A stretch of 64,000 nt of DNA from Candidatus Hydrogenedentota bacterium (GCA_029556545.1 JAKQEQ010000007.1:1-64000), one strand, 5' to 3'. Numbered from the stretch's first letter, positions 17,805 through 28,997 are shown. The notes: generated by a model from the sequence alone, not told the origin. Numbers and translations: made by a program.

Positions 17805-18815
17805 TCAGCTGCCGGTGTTGGCGATGGCGCCAATGATCGTCGCGACACTCGAGATGATCGGCGCAGTCCCCGGCGGGGGATTGGCGTTCTGTGGATTCGG
17901 GATGTAGCGGAGGAAATCCACGTGCCCGTCCAGATACAGCACATTGCAGCCGCCCGGAATGTGATTGAAGAATTCAATCGCGCCTGCGGCGGAAAGCTGG
18001 TCCATCATGATGAAGATCGTGCTCTGGGCCTGCGCCGTGGCCGCCGGGTTGTTGATGTCGGTGATGAGGAACCGCTCGATGCCCTCGCGCAAACGATAGA
18101 TGGTCTTATCGCCGCCGTTGCCGAAAGGCACAGGCACCTCGATGTCCTCGTCGATCTTCTTCTCGAGGGCCGTCGCCTGCGCGGCCGTGCCCACGGTCCC
18201 CGACGGGATGAAGGGCAGGTACTGCGCGCTAATCTTCGCGAAGAGCCGCTCCGCGGCATAGCCCAACTGCTGGTCCACAAGCGTGGACGGGCTGATGGTG
18301 GCGCCGCCCAATTGCGAAATGATCAACTGGACAGCCGCGAACGTTGAGAAAGGCATCGAGAACATGCCCACGCGATCGAGCGTCCAGCCCAGGTAGGCAT
18401 AACTCGCGTCGATGCGCTCCGCGTTGATGTGAATGATCGGGTCGCCCGTATTCGAGTCGTAGAAGTAATCCGACGTTTCCACCGCGTCGGAGGGGCAGGC
18501 GCCGATGGACGCATCCGTCAGATACTCCGGATAGATGGTCGCGACCTTGGGACCCGCGGCCAACGCTTCCACGTAGCTCCCAGAGCCCCACGGCTGTTCC
18601 TTCACTACCTGCATCGGCGGGTACCGCTCGCCCGGGTCCTCGTTCACGTACATCTTGAACACGAGGCCCCATTCCTTCAGGTTGTTCTGGCAACTGGCCC
18701 GCCGCGCGGACTCGCGCGCACGCGCGAGCGCCGGCAGCAGGATCGCCGCCAGGATGCCGATGATGGCGATCACCACCAGCAACTCGATAAGCGTAAAACC
18801 TCTTTTCCTTCGCAT
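17805..18815 (-). CDS. Type II secretion-like pseudopilin with C-terminal H-x-DG motif (copy B)
   Basis: 336-residue tandem paralogue of copy A. Prepilin signal MRRKRG before [20 protein letters not shown], then the shared [20 protein letters not shown] block and the C-terminal [15 protein letters not shown] motif. The middle part has diverged more. An AAGGAG ribosome site lies about 10 nt upstream. Each copy has its own terminator, so the two can be expressed separately and may be major and minor subunits of one structure or variants for different conditions. Confidence 0.9.
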   Translation of the reverse strand: MRRKRGFTLIELLVVIAIIGILAAILLPALARARESARRASCQNNLKEWGLVFKMYVNEDPGERYPPMQVVKEQPWGSGSYVEALAAGPKVATIYPEYLTDASIGACPSDAVETSDYFYDSNTGDPIIHINAERIDASYAYLGWTLDRVGMFSMPFSTFAAVQLIISQLGGATISPSTLVDQQLGYAAERLFAKISAQYLPFIPSGTVGTAAQATALEKKIDEDIEVPVPFGNGGDKTIYRLREGIERFLITDINNPAATAQAQSTIFIMMDQLSAAGAIEFFNHIPGGCNVLYLDGHVDFLRYIPNPQNANPPPGTAPIISSVATIIGAIANTGS

Positions 18816-19368
18816 TTCCCACTACTCCTTATTCTATTCCTGTTGCGCTAACATGCCTCAATGAACACAAAAAGACCGCTCTCTTGATACCGCGTCACGA
18901 AGGTGAAACGCCTCTTCCCAAAAAGCGTACCCCCTCATGTCGACCGACGCTCTCAAGGTCACAGCCAATTCGCCTTGCCAAATATCGCAGCTTCTTCGCA
19001 GTACCCGGACGCACCGCAACACCTCTGCGGTGCGCGTACTTTGCTGCTCCCAACGCAGCCACAGAATAGCAGGTTTTTCTCGGGCTGTCAATAGGGTTGG
19101 ACGGCACGTCATTTTCGGCGTCAAGAAACAGGTTGGGGACAGGGACGCTGCCAACTCGACGAAGTACCATTTGATGCGTTGGACGCGCCAGGCATTTGGG
19201 TTACCGACAAAGCCAAGAATAGAAGGCGCGCTTGACCGCCGATGTGGCCCCCGGGGAACTTCGGAAGTTCTCGGCGTATGATAGTAAATGACGTTGAGAA
19301 GTTGACTTAGCGGGAGTTTCTTGGCACAATAGCGACGCGTGTGTGCTTTAGGCGGGCGAGGTAATCTA
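18816..19368. other. Intergenic region before clpX
   Basis: About 550 bp between the divergent pseudopilin B and clpX promoters. No ORF here has gene-like composition or a ribosome site. It contains GGTTGGGGACAGGGACGC near 19130, reminiscent of RAYT-associated repeats, but no partner copy is visible in the window. Confidence 0.45.
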
Positions 19369-19397
19369 TTGACAAGCGCGCGCAAAAGTGATATATT
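19369..19397 (+). promoter_or_regulatory. Sigma-70-type promoter of clpX
   Basis: TTGACA (19369-19374), a 17-nt spacer, then TATATT (19392-19397). The -35 is perfect and the -10 matches five of six bases. It lies about 32 nt upstream of the clpX start codon. Confidence 0.88.
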
Positions 19398-19429
19398 CGC
19401 CTTTGCCCTTGTGGCAAGGAGGTGTTGGC

Positions 19430-20710
<1,281 letters not shown>

Positions 20711-20876
20711 GCGCGTTCACCGCCGCAAGGGTCTTCTTGCCCATCGGCGTTAGTTACGGCCTCTTCACCTGAGAAAGTCTTCCCCGCGTTGGATCGCCCG
20801 GAGAATTAGTCATTCAACTTTCGAATTACGTATACTTTCCTCGTCCCTTTCCATCCATGACATTGGAGCGTAACGC

Positions 20877-23231
20877 ATGCCCCCGAAAACGCAAGAACAG
20901 CATCAGACGGCGCGGTTGCCGCTGTTGCCTTTGAAAGACGCCGTGGTGTTTCCCCGGATGGTGGTGCCGTTGATCGTGGGCCGCGCGGCGTCGCTGGCGG
21001 CGGTCGAGGAGTGCCTGGCAAGCGAGATGCCGATCTTCCTGTTGACGCAGACGGATGCGTCGGAGGAGCACCCGACGGCGGAGCATCTGCATCGGGTCGG
21101 CACGGCGGCGAACGTGCTGCAAACGACGCGCCTGCCGGACGGGACGATGAAGGTCGTGGTCGAGGGCTTGGGTCGGGGCCGGGTGCGGCGATTCTACCTC
21201 GACGACGCGCCGCCCGAGGCGCTGGTGGTGCGTATCGATCGGCCCGCACCGCCCGGCGACGAGTTGGCGGGGATGATGCGGGCCGCGCTGACGCAGTTCG
21301 AGCAGTACGCGCGGCTCAGCGGGCGTGTGGCGCCGGAGATCGTATTGTCCCTGAAGGAGGTGGCGGAGGCGGACGTGTTGGCGGACATGTTGTGCGCGTA
21401 TCTGCCGGGCGGGGTCGAGGAGCGGCAGGAACTGCTTGAGACGACGGACGCGGCGCGGCAACTCGAGCGGATCACGGGCCTGCTGATGCGCGAGAACGAA
21501 CTGTTCGAGATCGAGCGAACCGTGCGCGAGCGGGTGCGCGAGCAGATGGAGCGTGGCCAGCGCGAGCACTACTTGCAGGAGCAACTGAAAGCGATCCATC
21601 AGGAGCTCGGGGGCCGCGAGGAGGGGGGGGACGAATTCACGGAACTGCGTACGCTGGTGAAGAAGGCGAAGATGCCGAAGGAGGTCCGGGAGAAGGCGGA
21701 GCATGAACTGGCGCGGTACACGCGCATGCCGATGATGAGTCCTGAGGGCGTGGTGATCCGCACGTACCTCGAATGGCTCGCTGAAGTGCCTTGGGCCAAG
21801 CGCACCAGGGACAGCATCGACATCGTGCATGCGCAGCAGGTGCTTGACGAGGACCACTACGGCCTCGAAAAGGTCAAGGAGCGTATTCTCGAGTTTCTCG
21901 CGGTGCGTAAGCTGAGCCAGGACGTGCGGGGGCCGATCCTGTGCCTTGTGGGGCCGCCCGGCGTCGGCAAGACGTCGCTTGGGCAATCGATCGCGCGGGC
22001 GATGAACCGGAAGTTCGTGCGCGTATCCCTCGGCGGCATCCGCGACGAGGCGGAAATCCGGGGCCACCGACGCACATACATCGGGGCGCTGCCGGGACGG
22101 ATCATCCAGAGCATGAAGAAAGTCGGGGTGAAGAACCCCGTGTTCATGCTCGACGAGATAGACAAGATGAACGTGGATTTTCGGGGCGATCCTTCTTCGG
22201 CGCTGCTCGAAGTGCTTGATCCGGCGCAGAACAAGGCGTTCAGCGATCACTATCTCGAAGTAGAGTTCGACCTTTCCGAAGTCTTCTTCGTGGCCACGTC
22301 GAACACGGAGTTCGATATCCCGCACGCGCTGCGCGACCGCATGGAAATCGTCCGCATGCCGGGCTACACAAGCTACGAGAAGGCGGCCATCGCCAAGGGC
22401 TTCCTGATCCCGAAGCAGATAAAGACCTGTGGATTGAAGGACACCCACCTTGTCTTCGAGAGCGACGGCATCGAAACGATCATCGCTCGGTACACGCGCG
22501 AGGCAGGCGTGCGCGAGTTAGACCGCCAGATTGCCGGTATCTGCCGCAAGGTGGCGCGCAAGGTCGTCACGGAGCCGGAACAGCCTCGAATTCCCGTGCG
22601 AAAGACCGAAGTCATCGAGTTTCTCGGGCCGCCGAAGTATTCGGAACAATACGCGGAGAAGAAACCGCAGGTGGGCGTGGCCGTCGGCATGGCCTGGACC
22701 GAGGCGGGCGGCGATATCCTCAACATCGAGACCAGCACCGCGAAGGGCAAAGGCCGTCTGACCTTGACCGGGCAACTCGGCAGCGTCATGAAGGAGTCGG
22801 CCCAGGCCGCGCATACGTACCTGCGCGCTCATGCGGACGCGCTCGGGCTGCCGGCGGACTTTCACAAGACGCTCGATATGCATATTCACATCCCCGAGGG
22901 CGCGATCCCGAAGGACGGCCCGTCGGCGGGCGTTGCCCTGCTCGTGTCGATGCTTTCCGCGCTGACCGGGAAGGCCCCGCGCGTCGGGCTGAGTATGACC
23001 GGTGAAATTACGCTGCGGGGCCGGGTGCTGCCCGTGGGCGGGATCAAGGAGAAGGTGCTCGCGGCGCACCGCGCGGGCATCCGGCGGATCATCCTGCCCA
23101 AGGAGAACGAGAAAGACTTTCCCGAGATTCACGAGGAAGTGCGGCGCGATATCGCCTTCACGCTCGTCGAAGAAGTGAGCGAGGCGCTGGCCGTGGCCTT
23201 CGGCGACGACGAAACGCCCGGAGGCGAGTGA
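20877..23231 (+). CDS. lon: ATP-dependent endopeptidase La (Lon)
   Basis: 784-residue cytoplasmic AAA+ protease that degrades misfolded and regulatory proteins. The N-terminal LonN domain begins at LPLLPLKDAVVFPRMVVPL. A coiled-coil region precedes the ATPase with Walker A GPPGVGKTS and Walker B VFMLDEIDK. The C-terminal protease domain has the catalytic Ser in PKDGPSAG and the Lys in GGIKEKVLAA. Length and motifs are normal for bacterial LonA. A GTATACT -10-like box lies about 35 nt upstream of the start without a good -35, so lon may have its own weak or heat-type promoter as well as read-through from clpX. Confidence 0.97.
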   Translation: MPPKTQEQHQTARLPLLPLKDAVVFPRMVVPLIVGRAASLAAVEECLASEMPIFLLTQTDASEEHPTAEHLHRVGTAANVLQTTRLPDGTMKVVVEGLGRGRVRRFYLDDAPPEALVVRIDRPAPPGDELAGMMRAALTQFEQYARLSGRVAPEIVLSLKEVAEADVLADMLCAYLPGGVEERQELLETTDAARQLERITGLLMRENELFEIERTVRERVREQMERGQREHYLQEQLKAIHQELGGREEGGDEFTELRTLVKKAKMPKEVREKAEHELARYTRMPMMSPEGVVIRTYLEWLAEVPWAKRTRDSIDIVHAQQVLDEDHYGLEKVKERILEFLAVRKLSQDVRGPILCLVGPPGVGKTSLGQSIARAMNRKFVRVSLGGIRDEAEIRGHRRTYIGALPGRIIQSMKKVGVKNPVFMLDEIDKMNVDFRGDPSSALLEVLDPAQNKAFSDHYLEVEFDLSEVFFVATSNTEFDIPHALRDRMEIVRMPGYTSYEKAAIAKGFLIPKQIKTCGLKDTHLVFESDGIETIIARYTREAGVRELDRQIAGICRKVARKVVTEPEQPRIPVRKTEVIEFLGPPKYSEQYAEKKPQVGVAVGMAWTEAGGDILNIETSTAKGKGRLTLTGQLGSVMKESAQAAHTYLRAHADALGLPADFHKTLDMHIHIPEGAIPKDGPSAGVALLVSMLSALTGKAPRVGLSMTGEITLRGRVLPVGGIKEKVLAAHRAGIRRIILPKENEKDFPEIHEEVRRDIAFTLVEEVSEALAVAFGDDETPGGE

Positions 23232-23245
23232 AACACGCCGCGGCG

Positions 23246-24157
23246 TCACTCCTCGAACGGTTCGATGTGCACCAGCACATCAACGACGTCTTCTCCTTCG
23301 CGCAGGAGCCGCCGCTTCACCGCGCGCGCGATCTCGTGCCCTTCATGCACCGTCAAGCTGGGATCGACAAGGACGTGCAGGTCCACATAAAGGTCCGGAC
23401 CAAGCCGGCGCGTGCGCAGGCCGTGCGCGGACCGCACGCCGCGGGTCTCGCGCACAAGCACGTCCAGGGCGGTGCGTTCCGCCTCGGTAACCCCCGCGTC
23501 ACTGAGTTGCTGCATCGCCGGCGCGACAATCCGCCACGCAGCCTGGAGAATCATCACGGCGACCAGCAGGGCGGCTACGTGGTCGAGGAAAGTCCAGGCC
23601 GGCTGTACGTGCGATCCGAGCACCGCTACCGCGACCGGCACCGAACTGAAGGCGTCGGAGCGGTGGTGCCAGGCGTTGGCCGCGAGCGCGGAAGACCGCA
23701 GGCGGCGACCAACGCGGGCGGTCCAGCGATAGAGACCTTCCTTCAGAACTATCGAGACGCACGCCACAACGAAGGCGAGCCAGCCCGGGGTCGATTTGTC
23801 CTCCGCGGCAAGCGTCGCGAGCGCGTTGTAGGCAAGGCCAAGCCCGACCAGCGCCAACGCGGCGCCGATGAAGACGGTCACCATTGTCTCGATGCGTCCG
23901 TGGCCGTAGGGGTGATCGGCGTCTGCCGGGGCGGCCCAGAACGGCGCGCCGATGATGACGACGATATCGGTCGCGGAATCGGAAAGGCTGTGGAAGGCGT
24001 CAGCGATGAGGGCTTGGCTGTGTGCGGCGACGCCGGCGACGAACTTGATCGCCGCGAGGACCAGATTCGCGCCCAAGCCCCACAACGTGACCCAGCGCAC
24101 GGTACGCGCCGCGTTGCGCGCCGTCGTTTCCGGGTGTGCGTCGTTTGTTTGCGTCAT
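23246..24157 (-). CDS. Cation diffusion facilitator (CDF) metal efflux protein
   Basis: 303-residue inner-membrane divalent-metal/proton antiporter. Transmembrane segments include LWGLGANLVLAAIKFVAGVA and TVFIGAALALVGLGLAYNAL. The two metal-site motifs are visible as AFHSLSDSATD and AWHHRSDAFSS, as in Zn/Fe/Mn CDF proteins. A C-terminal cytoplasmic domain (SAHGLRTRRLGPDLYVDLHV) follows. The ATG at 24157 overlaps the stop of the upstream gene as ATGA, so it is translationally coupled. Third gene of the operon with the 343-residue membrane protein and the PQQ-propeller protein. It converges on lon with a 14-bp gap. Confidence 0.9.
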   Translation of the reverse strand: MTQTNDAHPETTARNAARTVRWVTLWGLGANLVLAAIKFVAGVAAHSQALIADAFHSLSDSATDIVVIIGAPFWAAPADADHPYGHGRIETMVTVFIGAALALVGLGLAYNALATLAAEDKSTPGWLAFVVACVSIVLKEGLYRWTARVGRRLRSSALAANAWHHRSDAFSSVPVAVAVLGSHVQPAWTFLDHVAALLVAVMILQAAWRIVAPAMQQLSDAGVTEAERTALDVLVRETRGVRSAHGLRTRRLGPDLYVDLHVLVDPSLTVHEGHEIARAVKRRLLREGEDVVDVLVHIEPFEE

Positions 24158-25185
24158 GAGCCGGTTCCCCGATCGCGGCGCGCGATGCCCCAGGCCAGCG
24201 CGCCTGAGACCGCCGCCGCCCCGAATACGCCCAGCGCCAGCAAGCCCGTCATTCTGCCAAAGGCGGTCTTGATGTGCGGCGGCGCGCCCAAGACATCCTC
24301 CACGAGCGGCGTCACCGGCGTCACCGGCGTCGACATGGCCAGCGCGCGCTCGGTGATGGTGTCGTCCCACAACATCGGCAAGTCCAGCCCGAAACGCACG
24401 GACTGGTGCAAGCACGTACACGGCGTGGCCAGGGTTTCGAGAAGACGATTGAGGCTGTCTTCCGAAATATCGTCGCCCGTCAGGGGCGGCGCGAGCAACG
24501 TGCCTTTGCCGAATACGACGCCCAGCCAATCAGGTCCCTGCGGGGGTATCCGCGCGAGGGCGCACACGATGCGCTCGCGCGGGTCGTCGCGCTGTAGACG
24601 CACCACGGCGAGCCCCGGCGGTTGTTTTTCGGCCCATGTCGCGCACGCCGCGCCGATTATGGCCTCGCTCTCCGACGTGTCCGACGTGTCCGACTGGTTC
24701 GACAATTCCGGCGCGTGCAGCAGCACGGCCCAGTGCGTCGCGAGCGCCGCCTTAATGGTCTCCCGCGCCGGGGAGTCGAGCAGCCCATCGAAGTCTTCCG
24801 GCGCGGGCTCCCACCCGCCGATTACGAAGGGATTTCCCGAAGGTACGGACTCGCCGATCAAGGCCGTCGCGGGCAGCCGCGGCGGCCTTGACGGGATGCC
24901 ATAGTCGCTCCAGGTTACCTCGGGGTCGTCGGGAAAAACCCGCTCGATGCGCAGGTTGTGCGCATCGCCCCGCGCCGTCAACCAGGTATCGAGTCGCTCG
25001 GCGATGGCGTCGCCGTCCGGATCGCCGTGAGCGGCAAAGACGCAAAGCCGGTGCACGTCGCGCTGCCGGCTGAACGCCGCGTCGCGCACCGTGCCGCTGT
25101 CGCAGGCCCATGCCGACGCCTCGGCGATAAGCCAAGTTCCAAGGACCGCCGGCAGACATGGCCATCTGAAAGACATTGCGGTCAT
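24154..25185 (-). CDS. Exported protein of unknown function with C-terminal membrane anchor
   Basis: 343 residues. The N-terminus (MSFRWPCLPAVLGTWLIAEASA) looks like a signal peptide and the C-terminus has a single transmembrane helix (LLALGVFGAAAVSGALAWGIA) with a positive tail, so the body is probably periplasmic. Cysteines occur near the N-terminus and in TPCTCLH. An SDTSDTSES linker is encoded by a 9-nt tandem repeat. I do not recognise a domain. Both ends overlap neighbours through ATGA: it starts in the stop of the 1271-residue propeller protein, and its own stop overlaps the CDF start. This middle position suggests it works with those proteins at the envelope. Confidence 0.75.
   Translation of the reverse strand: MTAMSFRWPCLPAVLGTWLIAEASAWACDSGTVRDAAFSRQRDVHRLCVFAAHGDPDGDAIAERLDTWLTARGDAHNLRIERVFPDDPEVTWSDYGIPSRPPRLPATALIGESVPSGNPFVIGGWEPAPEDFDGLLDSPARETIKAALATHWAVLLHAPELSNQSDTSDTSESEAIIGAACATWAEKQPPGLAVVRLQRDDPRERIVCALARIPPQGPDWLGVVFGKGTLLAPPLTGDDISEDSLNRLLETLATPCTCLHQSVRFGLDLPMLWDDTITERALAMSTPVTPVTPLVEDVLGAPPHIKTAFGRMTGLLALGVFGAAAVSGALAWGIARRDRGTGS
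24671..24703. repeat. 9-nt-period tandem repeat inside the unknown membrane protein gene
   Basis: TCCGACGTG, TCCGACGTG, TCCGACTGG, then TTCGAC. On the coding strand it encodes the Ser/Asp-rich SDTSDTS linker. Related GTCCGAC units occur at 62573-62599. Confidence 0.6.
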
Positions 25186-28100
25186 TTCTCCGGCGCGCCC
25201 AACGGGACGCGACGACCTTCGGTGTCGTATATCCGCGCGCCGACGGCCCAGTCGCCGCCCCATTGGGTCACCTTGACGAGCAGTTCGTTGCGTCCCTTGC
25301 GGCCACGGACCGGCAATTTGTCCTGGTCCGGCGCATAGGCGCGGCCTCCATCGAAGCGCCCCGCCTCCGCGCGGTTGAACCAGCATTTGAACCCGTCGTT
25401 GCTGCCGAGCGCGAGCACGTAGTCGCCGTCCTCGGGCAGGAACACTTCCGCGAAAGCGTATACGGCCTTGTGTTCGAGCGCCCCAAACAGGCTGCGCAGC
25501 GGCACCATGCCCTCGGGACTGACCGCGACGTACTCGCGCCAAGTCAGCCGATCGCGCCCGATCCGCACCGGGCGCGCGGTGTTGACGTTGGGTTCGCTCG
25601 CGAAGACGCGGTCTATCGGGTGTTGGTCTTCGTCCCAGGGAACTGGGCCAAGGACGCGCCAATCCGTGACGACCCCGTTTTCGCGGAGATCGCCCAGCAC
25701 GTCCACGCCGAGATCGCGTAGCCTCGCCAGGAGCATAGCGCGTCCCTCCTGATCATGGACCGATTCGAGGCCCGCCTCGAGCCGCCGGACGACGTGCGCC
25801 TGGTCGGCGATCCCCGTGCGGGCCATGGCGGCAAGGCCCGCCAGGTTCGCCTCGAGCGCCGCCACGTCGCCCCACGCCGCCACGCTGCCGTCCTGCATCG
25901 CGACGAGAACACGGCCGTCGCGGTCGATGGCAAGCCCGTTAAGACGCGGCGCCGCCGGCAGTTCGTCCGTCCACACCACCTCGCCCGTTTCCCGCGAGAG
26001 CAAGCTCACGCGGTAGTTGGGACGGAGCGACCGGGGCCGAGGCGTCGCATACGTGACTGCCGCGACGTTCTCGGCCAGCACAAGGGCTTCCACCCGCGCG
26101 TCGGCGAGCCGTTTCGCCTCCCATAGCCGTTTCGGCAGGCGGACGCGGTCCCGCTTGAGTTCCGCGAACAGCGCGTCGCTCTCGAAGACGACCGGGACCG
26201 CGTCGCGGCGCGGCACACACGCGAGCAGTGTGTCGTCCCACGCGGGCATTACCCTGCCCGATGCGAACTCGACCTGTTGCCCGGCGCCGTCCGTGAAAGC
26301 GAACCGGCCCGGATTCACCACGTTCTCCGCCGAGGAATACCGCAGACGCCCGCCGTAGACCAGAAAGCGGTCCGCGAACGCGCCGATTTCCTCGCCTCGG
26401 TTCACGCGCGGCGATCCGTCCCCGACCGCTGGATCGCCGAGATACGCGCCTGTTGCGAGGTCATACGCCGCAGGCGGCATCACATTCCCCGCCGCGAGCC
26501 AGAGTTTGCCGCCCATGATGGTCAGATTGCCTTGCGCGGACACGCCCTTCCGCAATTCCTTGTCGAGGTGCCCCGTAGTGTTGTTGACCCACTTGAGCGC
26601 GCCCGTCGCGGCGTCCACCGCATACACGTAGGTGCCGTCGTAGTCGATGATGCCCGCGGCGAAATAGGCGACGCCGTCACGCACAAGCACACCGGTGTTC
26701 ACCGGCCACTTCGAGCCGAGCGCGCCATAAATCATCGTGCGACGCTCGACGGGCACCGCCCGGAATTTCCAAAGCAGCCGGCCCGTGGCGGCCTCGATCG
26801 CGTAAACGCTGCCATCGCCCGAACCGACCAACACGCGCCCTTCCCACGCCGTGGGCGGTTGCATAATCGCGCCCGCCGTCGCGAATCGCCAGCGCAGTTC
26901 CCCCGTCGCGGCGTCAATTGCGCGCACGTAGCCGTCATCACCGCCCAGCAACACCAGACCGCCCGCGGCCGTGGGCGCGGTCGGGAGAAACGTCGCCTGA
27001 TCGTCCGAGGGCGCGTTTCCGTTCCAGCCCTCTTTCCACGTCCACAGCGGCAGCAGCGCCTGCGAAACCGCCACGCCGGATGCGCCACTGTGCGCGTTCC
27101 CGCCGCGGTAAGCGGGCCAGTCGCGCTCGTCCACGGGCGTCGCGACGACACTCAGGTCTTCAGCGAGGTAAACCCGCTCGCCCTGGAACGCGGCGGGATC
27201 GAATTCGCCTGCCGACGCCAGCGTCACCGAGCCCATGAGCGAAAGGTTGCAGTCGCACAACCAGGGACCGATATACAAAAGGCCGTTCGCGCCAATAGCC
27301 CCGTCATTGCAGGCCGGGCGAACCGAACCATCGAAGTAGATGCGCCTCGTGGCGCGGTCGTATCGTGTCAGCCCCTCGGGATATCCCCGCACGAATAACG
27401 AGTCCGGCGTCGCCGTCAGCCGCACGCACGAACGCTTCTTGAAGCCCAGGTCCTCGAATGTCTCGCCCGTCAACGGGTCCAGCGCCAGCGTCGAGCCCTC
27501 GACGCCGATGCCCGCCAGCACATTGCCGTCAACGTAGAGCACGTTCGGGTTGTTCGACGTTTTTCGGCGATGCCACATCAGGCGTCCGTGGTCCTTAGAT
27601 ATGGCCACGAGGTTGGCTTGCGCCTGACCCTGGAAAAACAATCCCTCAGGCGTATACACGCAAATGCAGGCCGTGCGGAAGCCCGGCGTCGAGAAAAGGC
27701 CGCGCCCCTTCTCTTCGATTAGCGCGCGAATCTCGGGATCCTCGTTGGTCCAGACCACCTCCCCCGTGCGCGCGTCGAGCGCGCCCAGTCGCGCGTCCGG
27801 CGCATAGAAGAAGACCTTCCCGTCGCCCAGCGCCATCGCCCGCGCGTCAATGGGCGCGTCCTCCCAACGCACCCAGAGCAGCTTCCCGTGCGTCACGTCA
27901 AATGCCGCAACGGCGTTGCCGAAACCCCAGGGGATGCGGTCCTCATAATAGCCCGTGCTCAGTTCTTCCCAACTCCACGCCGGATTCTCGCTTCGCACGA
28001 CCGTGATTTGCCCCGGGTCGCGTGTCTTGCCCTCAAGCACGTAGAGCACCCCGTCGTCCAGCGCCATCCACTTCCACTCGCCCGACAGATCGGGCAGCCG

Positions 28101-28997
28101 GATGCGCCCCTTCTCCGCGCCCGTCTCCGGATCGAGCAGCAGACACCCCGAGCCGTCCAGGTCGATCATGTAAAACGTGTCGTCCGTCGCGATGAACGCG
28201 GATCGGTGCACCAGGTAGCCGTCCGGCAGGCGCCGCCGCCAGAGTTCCTCACCGTTGTAGCCGTTGCGCGCGAGCAGCGTATTGAGCCACGGTTCCTCTC
28301 GCTCGTGATGCGCGATGTGCCCCATCGCCAGGAAGATGCGCCCGCCAGCCGCCGTCGTGACGGCCGGCATGGCGATGTAATACGGCTGGCCCAGCCACCG
28401 CGTCGCATACGGCGCGCGAATGACCGTGTCGTTCGAGACGGGATTGTTATCCGGCCCATGTTCCCAATGGGACCAGTTGTCCACACCCGCCTGCGGCGGC
28501 TCTACCCGCACCTGCCACGGGGCATCGGCGGAAGCCGCCCGCAGATACAGCTTGCCGCCCGGACGAAGCACGCGCAGCGCTTCCTCTTGCCGCGCCGGAC
28601 TCCACGCCTCCGGCGGCGCGTCGAGCGCCACCACCACGTCCACGAGATCGTCCGCATAGGGAAGCAGCGGTGTGGTCTTGTCGATGCCCTCGATCCAATG
28701 CTCGACCACGAATCGCGGCGGACGCAGCCCCCGCACCAGACCGCAATCACGAACCGCACCCGCCCGCGCGCCGTCTGTTTCGAGCACATGGACTACCCAG
28801 TTGCTCTCACGCCCAATCGCGACCGCGAAATCCGGGTCCGCCGCGCCGACCACGCAACACACGCCTCCGGCGAAACCCGCGTCCCGCACGAGATCGTGCG
28901 CCCGGCTCCACGCGACGCCCTGCGCCTCCGCGCCGAACCCCCATAACGTCATCAACACGACAATCGAAACCAGAAACCATGACCATGCGCTGCGCAT
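25182..28997 (-). CDS. Secreted fusion of methyltransferase-like domain and PQQ-type beta-propeller
   Basis: 1271 residues. Signal peptide MRSAWSWFLVSIVVLMTLWG. Residues of about 30-165 look like a class I methyltransferase fold (VVEHWIEGID, VVALDAPPEAW, EALRVLRPGGKLYLR) but lack a clean SAM-binding glycine loop. A long quinoprotein-like propeller follows, with repeated blocks such as AIDAATGELRWRFA, AIEAATGRLLWKF and AVDAATGALKWVN. The C-terminal 150 residues (FAEVFLPEDGDYVLALGSND, NELLVKVTQWGGDW) resemble a carbohydrate-binding beta-sandwich. A similar fused layout is seen in planctomycete proteins. AAGGGAGG precedes the ATG. First gene of an ATGA-coupled operon ending in a CDF efflux protein. 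The catalytic role is unknown; the propeller may be structural or a true quinoprotein. Confidence 0.8.
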   Translation of the reverse strand: MRSAWSWFLVSIVVLMTLWGFGAEAQGVAWSRAHDLVRDAGFAGGVCCVVGAADPDFAVAIGRESNWVVHVLETDGARAGAVRDCGLVRGLRPPRFVVEHWIEGIDKTTPLLPYADDLVDVVVALDAPPEAWSPARQEEALRVLRPGGKLYLRAASADAPWQVRVEPPQAGVDNWSHWEHGPDNNPVSNDTVIRAPYATRWLGQPYYIAMPAVTTAAGGRIFLAMGHIAHHEREEPWLNTLLARNGYNGEELWRRRLPDGYLVHRSAFIATDDTFYMIDLDGSGCLLLDPETGAEKGRIRLPDLSGEWKWMALDDGVLYVLEGKTRDPGQITVVRSENPAWSWEELSTGYYEDRIPWGFGNAVAAFDVTHGKLLWVRWEDAPIDARAMALGDGKVFFYAPDARLGALDARTGEVVWTNEDPEIRALIEEKGRGLFSTPGFRTACICVYTPEGLFFQGQAQANLVAISKDHGRLMWHRRKTSNNPNVLYVDGNVLAGIGVEGSTLALDPLTGETFEDLGFKKRSCVRLTATPDSLFVRGYPEGLTRYDRATRRIYFDGSVRPACNDGAIGANGLLYIGPWLCDCNLSLMGSVTLASAGEFDPAAFQGERVYLAEDLSVVATPVDERDWPAYRGGNAHSGASGVAVSQALLPLWTWKEGWNGNAPSDDQATFLPTAPTAAGGLVLLGGDDGYVRAIDAATGELRWRFATAGAIMQPPTAWEGRVLVGSGDGSVYAIEAATGRLLWKFRAVPVERRTMIYGALGSKWPVNTGVLVRDGVAYFAAGIIDYDGTYVYAVDAATGALKWVNNTTGHLDKELRKGVSAQGNLTIMGGKLWLAAGNVMPPAAYDLATGAYLGDPAVGDGSPRVNRGEEIGAFADRFLVYGGRLRYSSAENVVNPGRFAFTDGAGQQVEFASGRVMPAWDDTLLACVPRRDAVPVVFESDALFAELKRDRVRLPKRLWEAKRLADARVEALVLAENVAAVTYATPRPRSLRPNYRVSLLSRETGEVVWTDELPAAPRLNGLAIDRDGRVLVAMQDGSVAAWGDVAALEANLAGLAAMARTGIADQAHVVRRLEAGLESVHDQEGRAMLLARLRDLGVDVLGDLRENGVVTDWRVLGPVPWDEDQHPIDRVFASEPNVNTARPVRIGRDRLTWREYVAVSPEGMVPLRSLFGALEHKAVYAFAEVFLPEDGDYVLALGSNDGFKCWFNRAEAGRFDGGRAYAPDQDKLPVRGRKGRNELLVKVTQWGGDWAVGARIYDTEGRRVPLGAPEK

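Noticed and set aside
19125-19150. GGTTGGGGACAGGGACGC as a RAYT-associated repeat
   Set aside because: No inverted partner or second copy is visible in the window, so it cannot be supported.
23232-23248. ACGCCGCGGCGT palindrome between lon and the CDF gene as terminator
   Set aside because: It has no loop and no T run and overlaps the CDF stop region; a 12-bp GC palindrome is expected by chance here.
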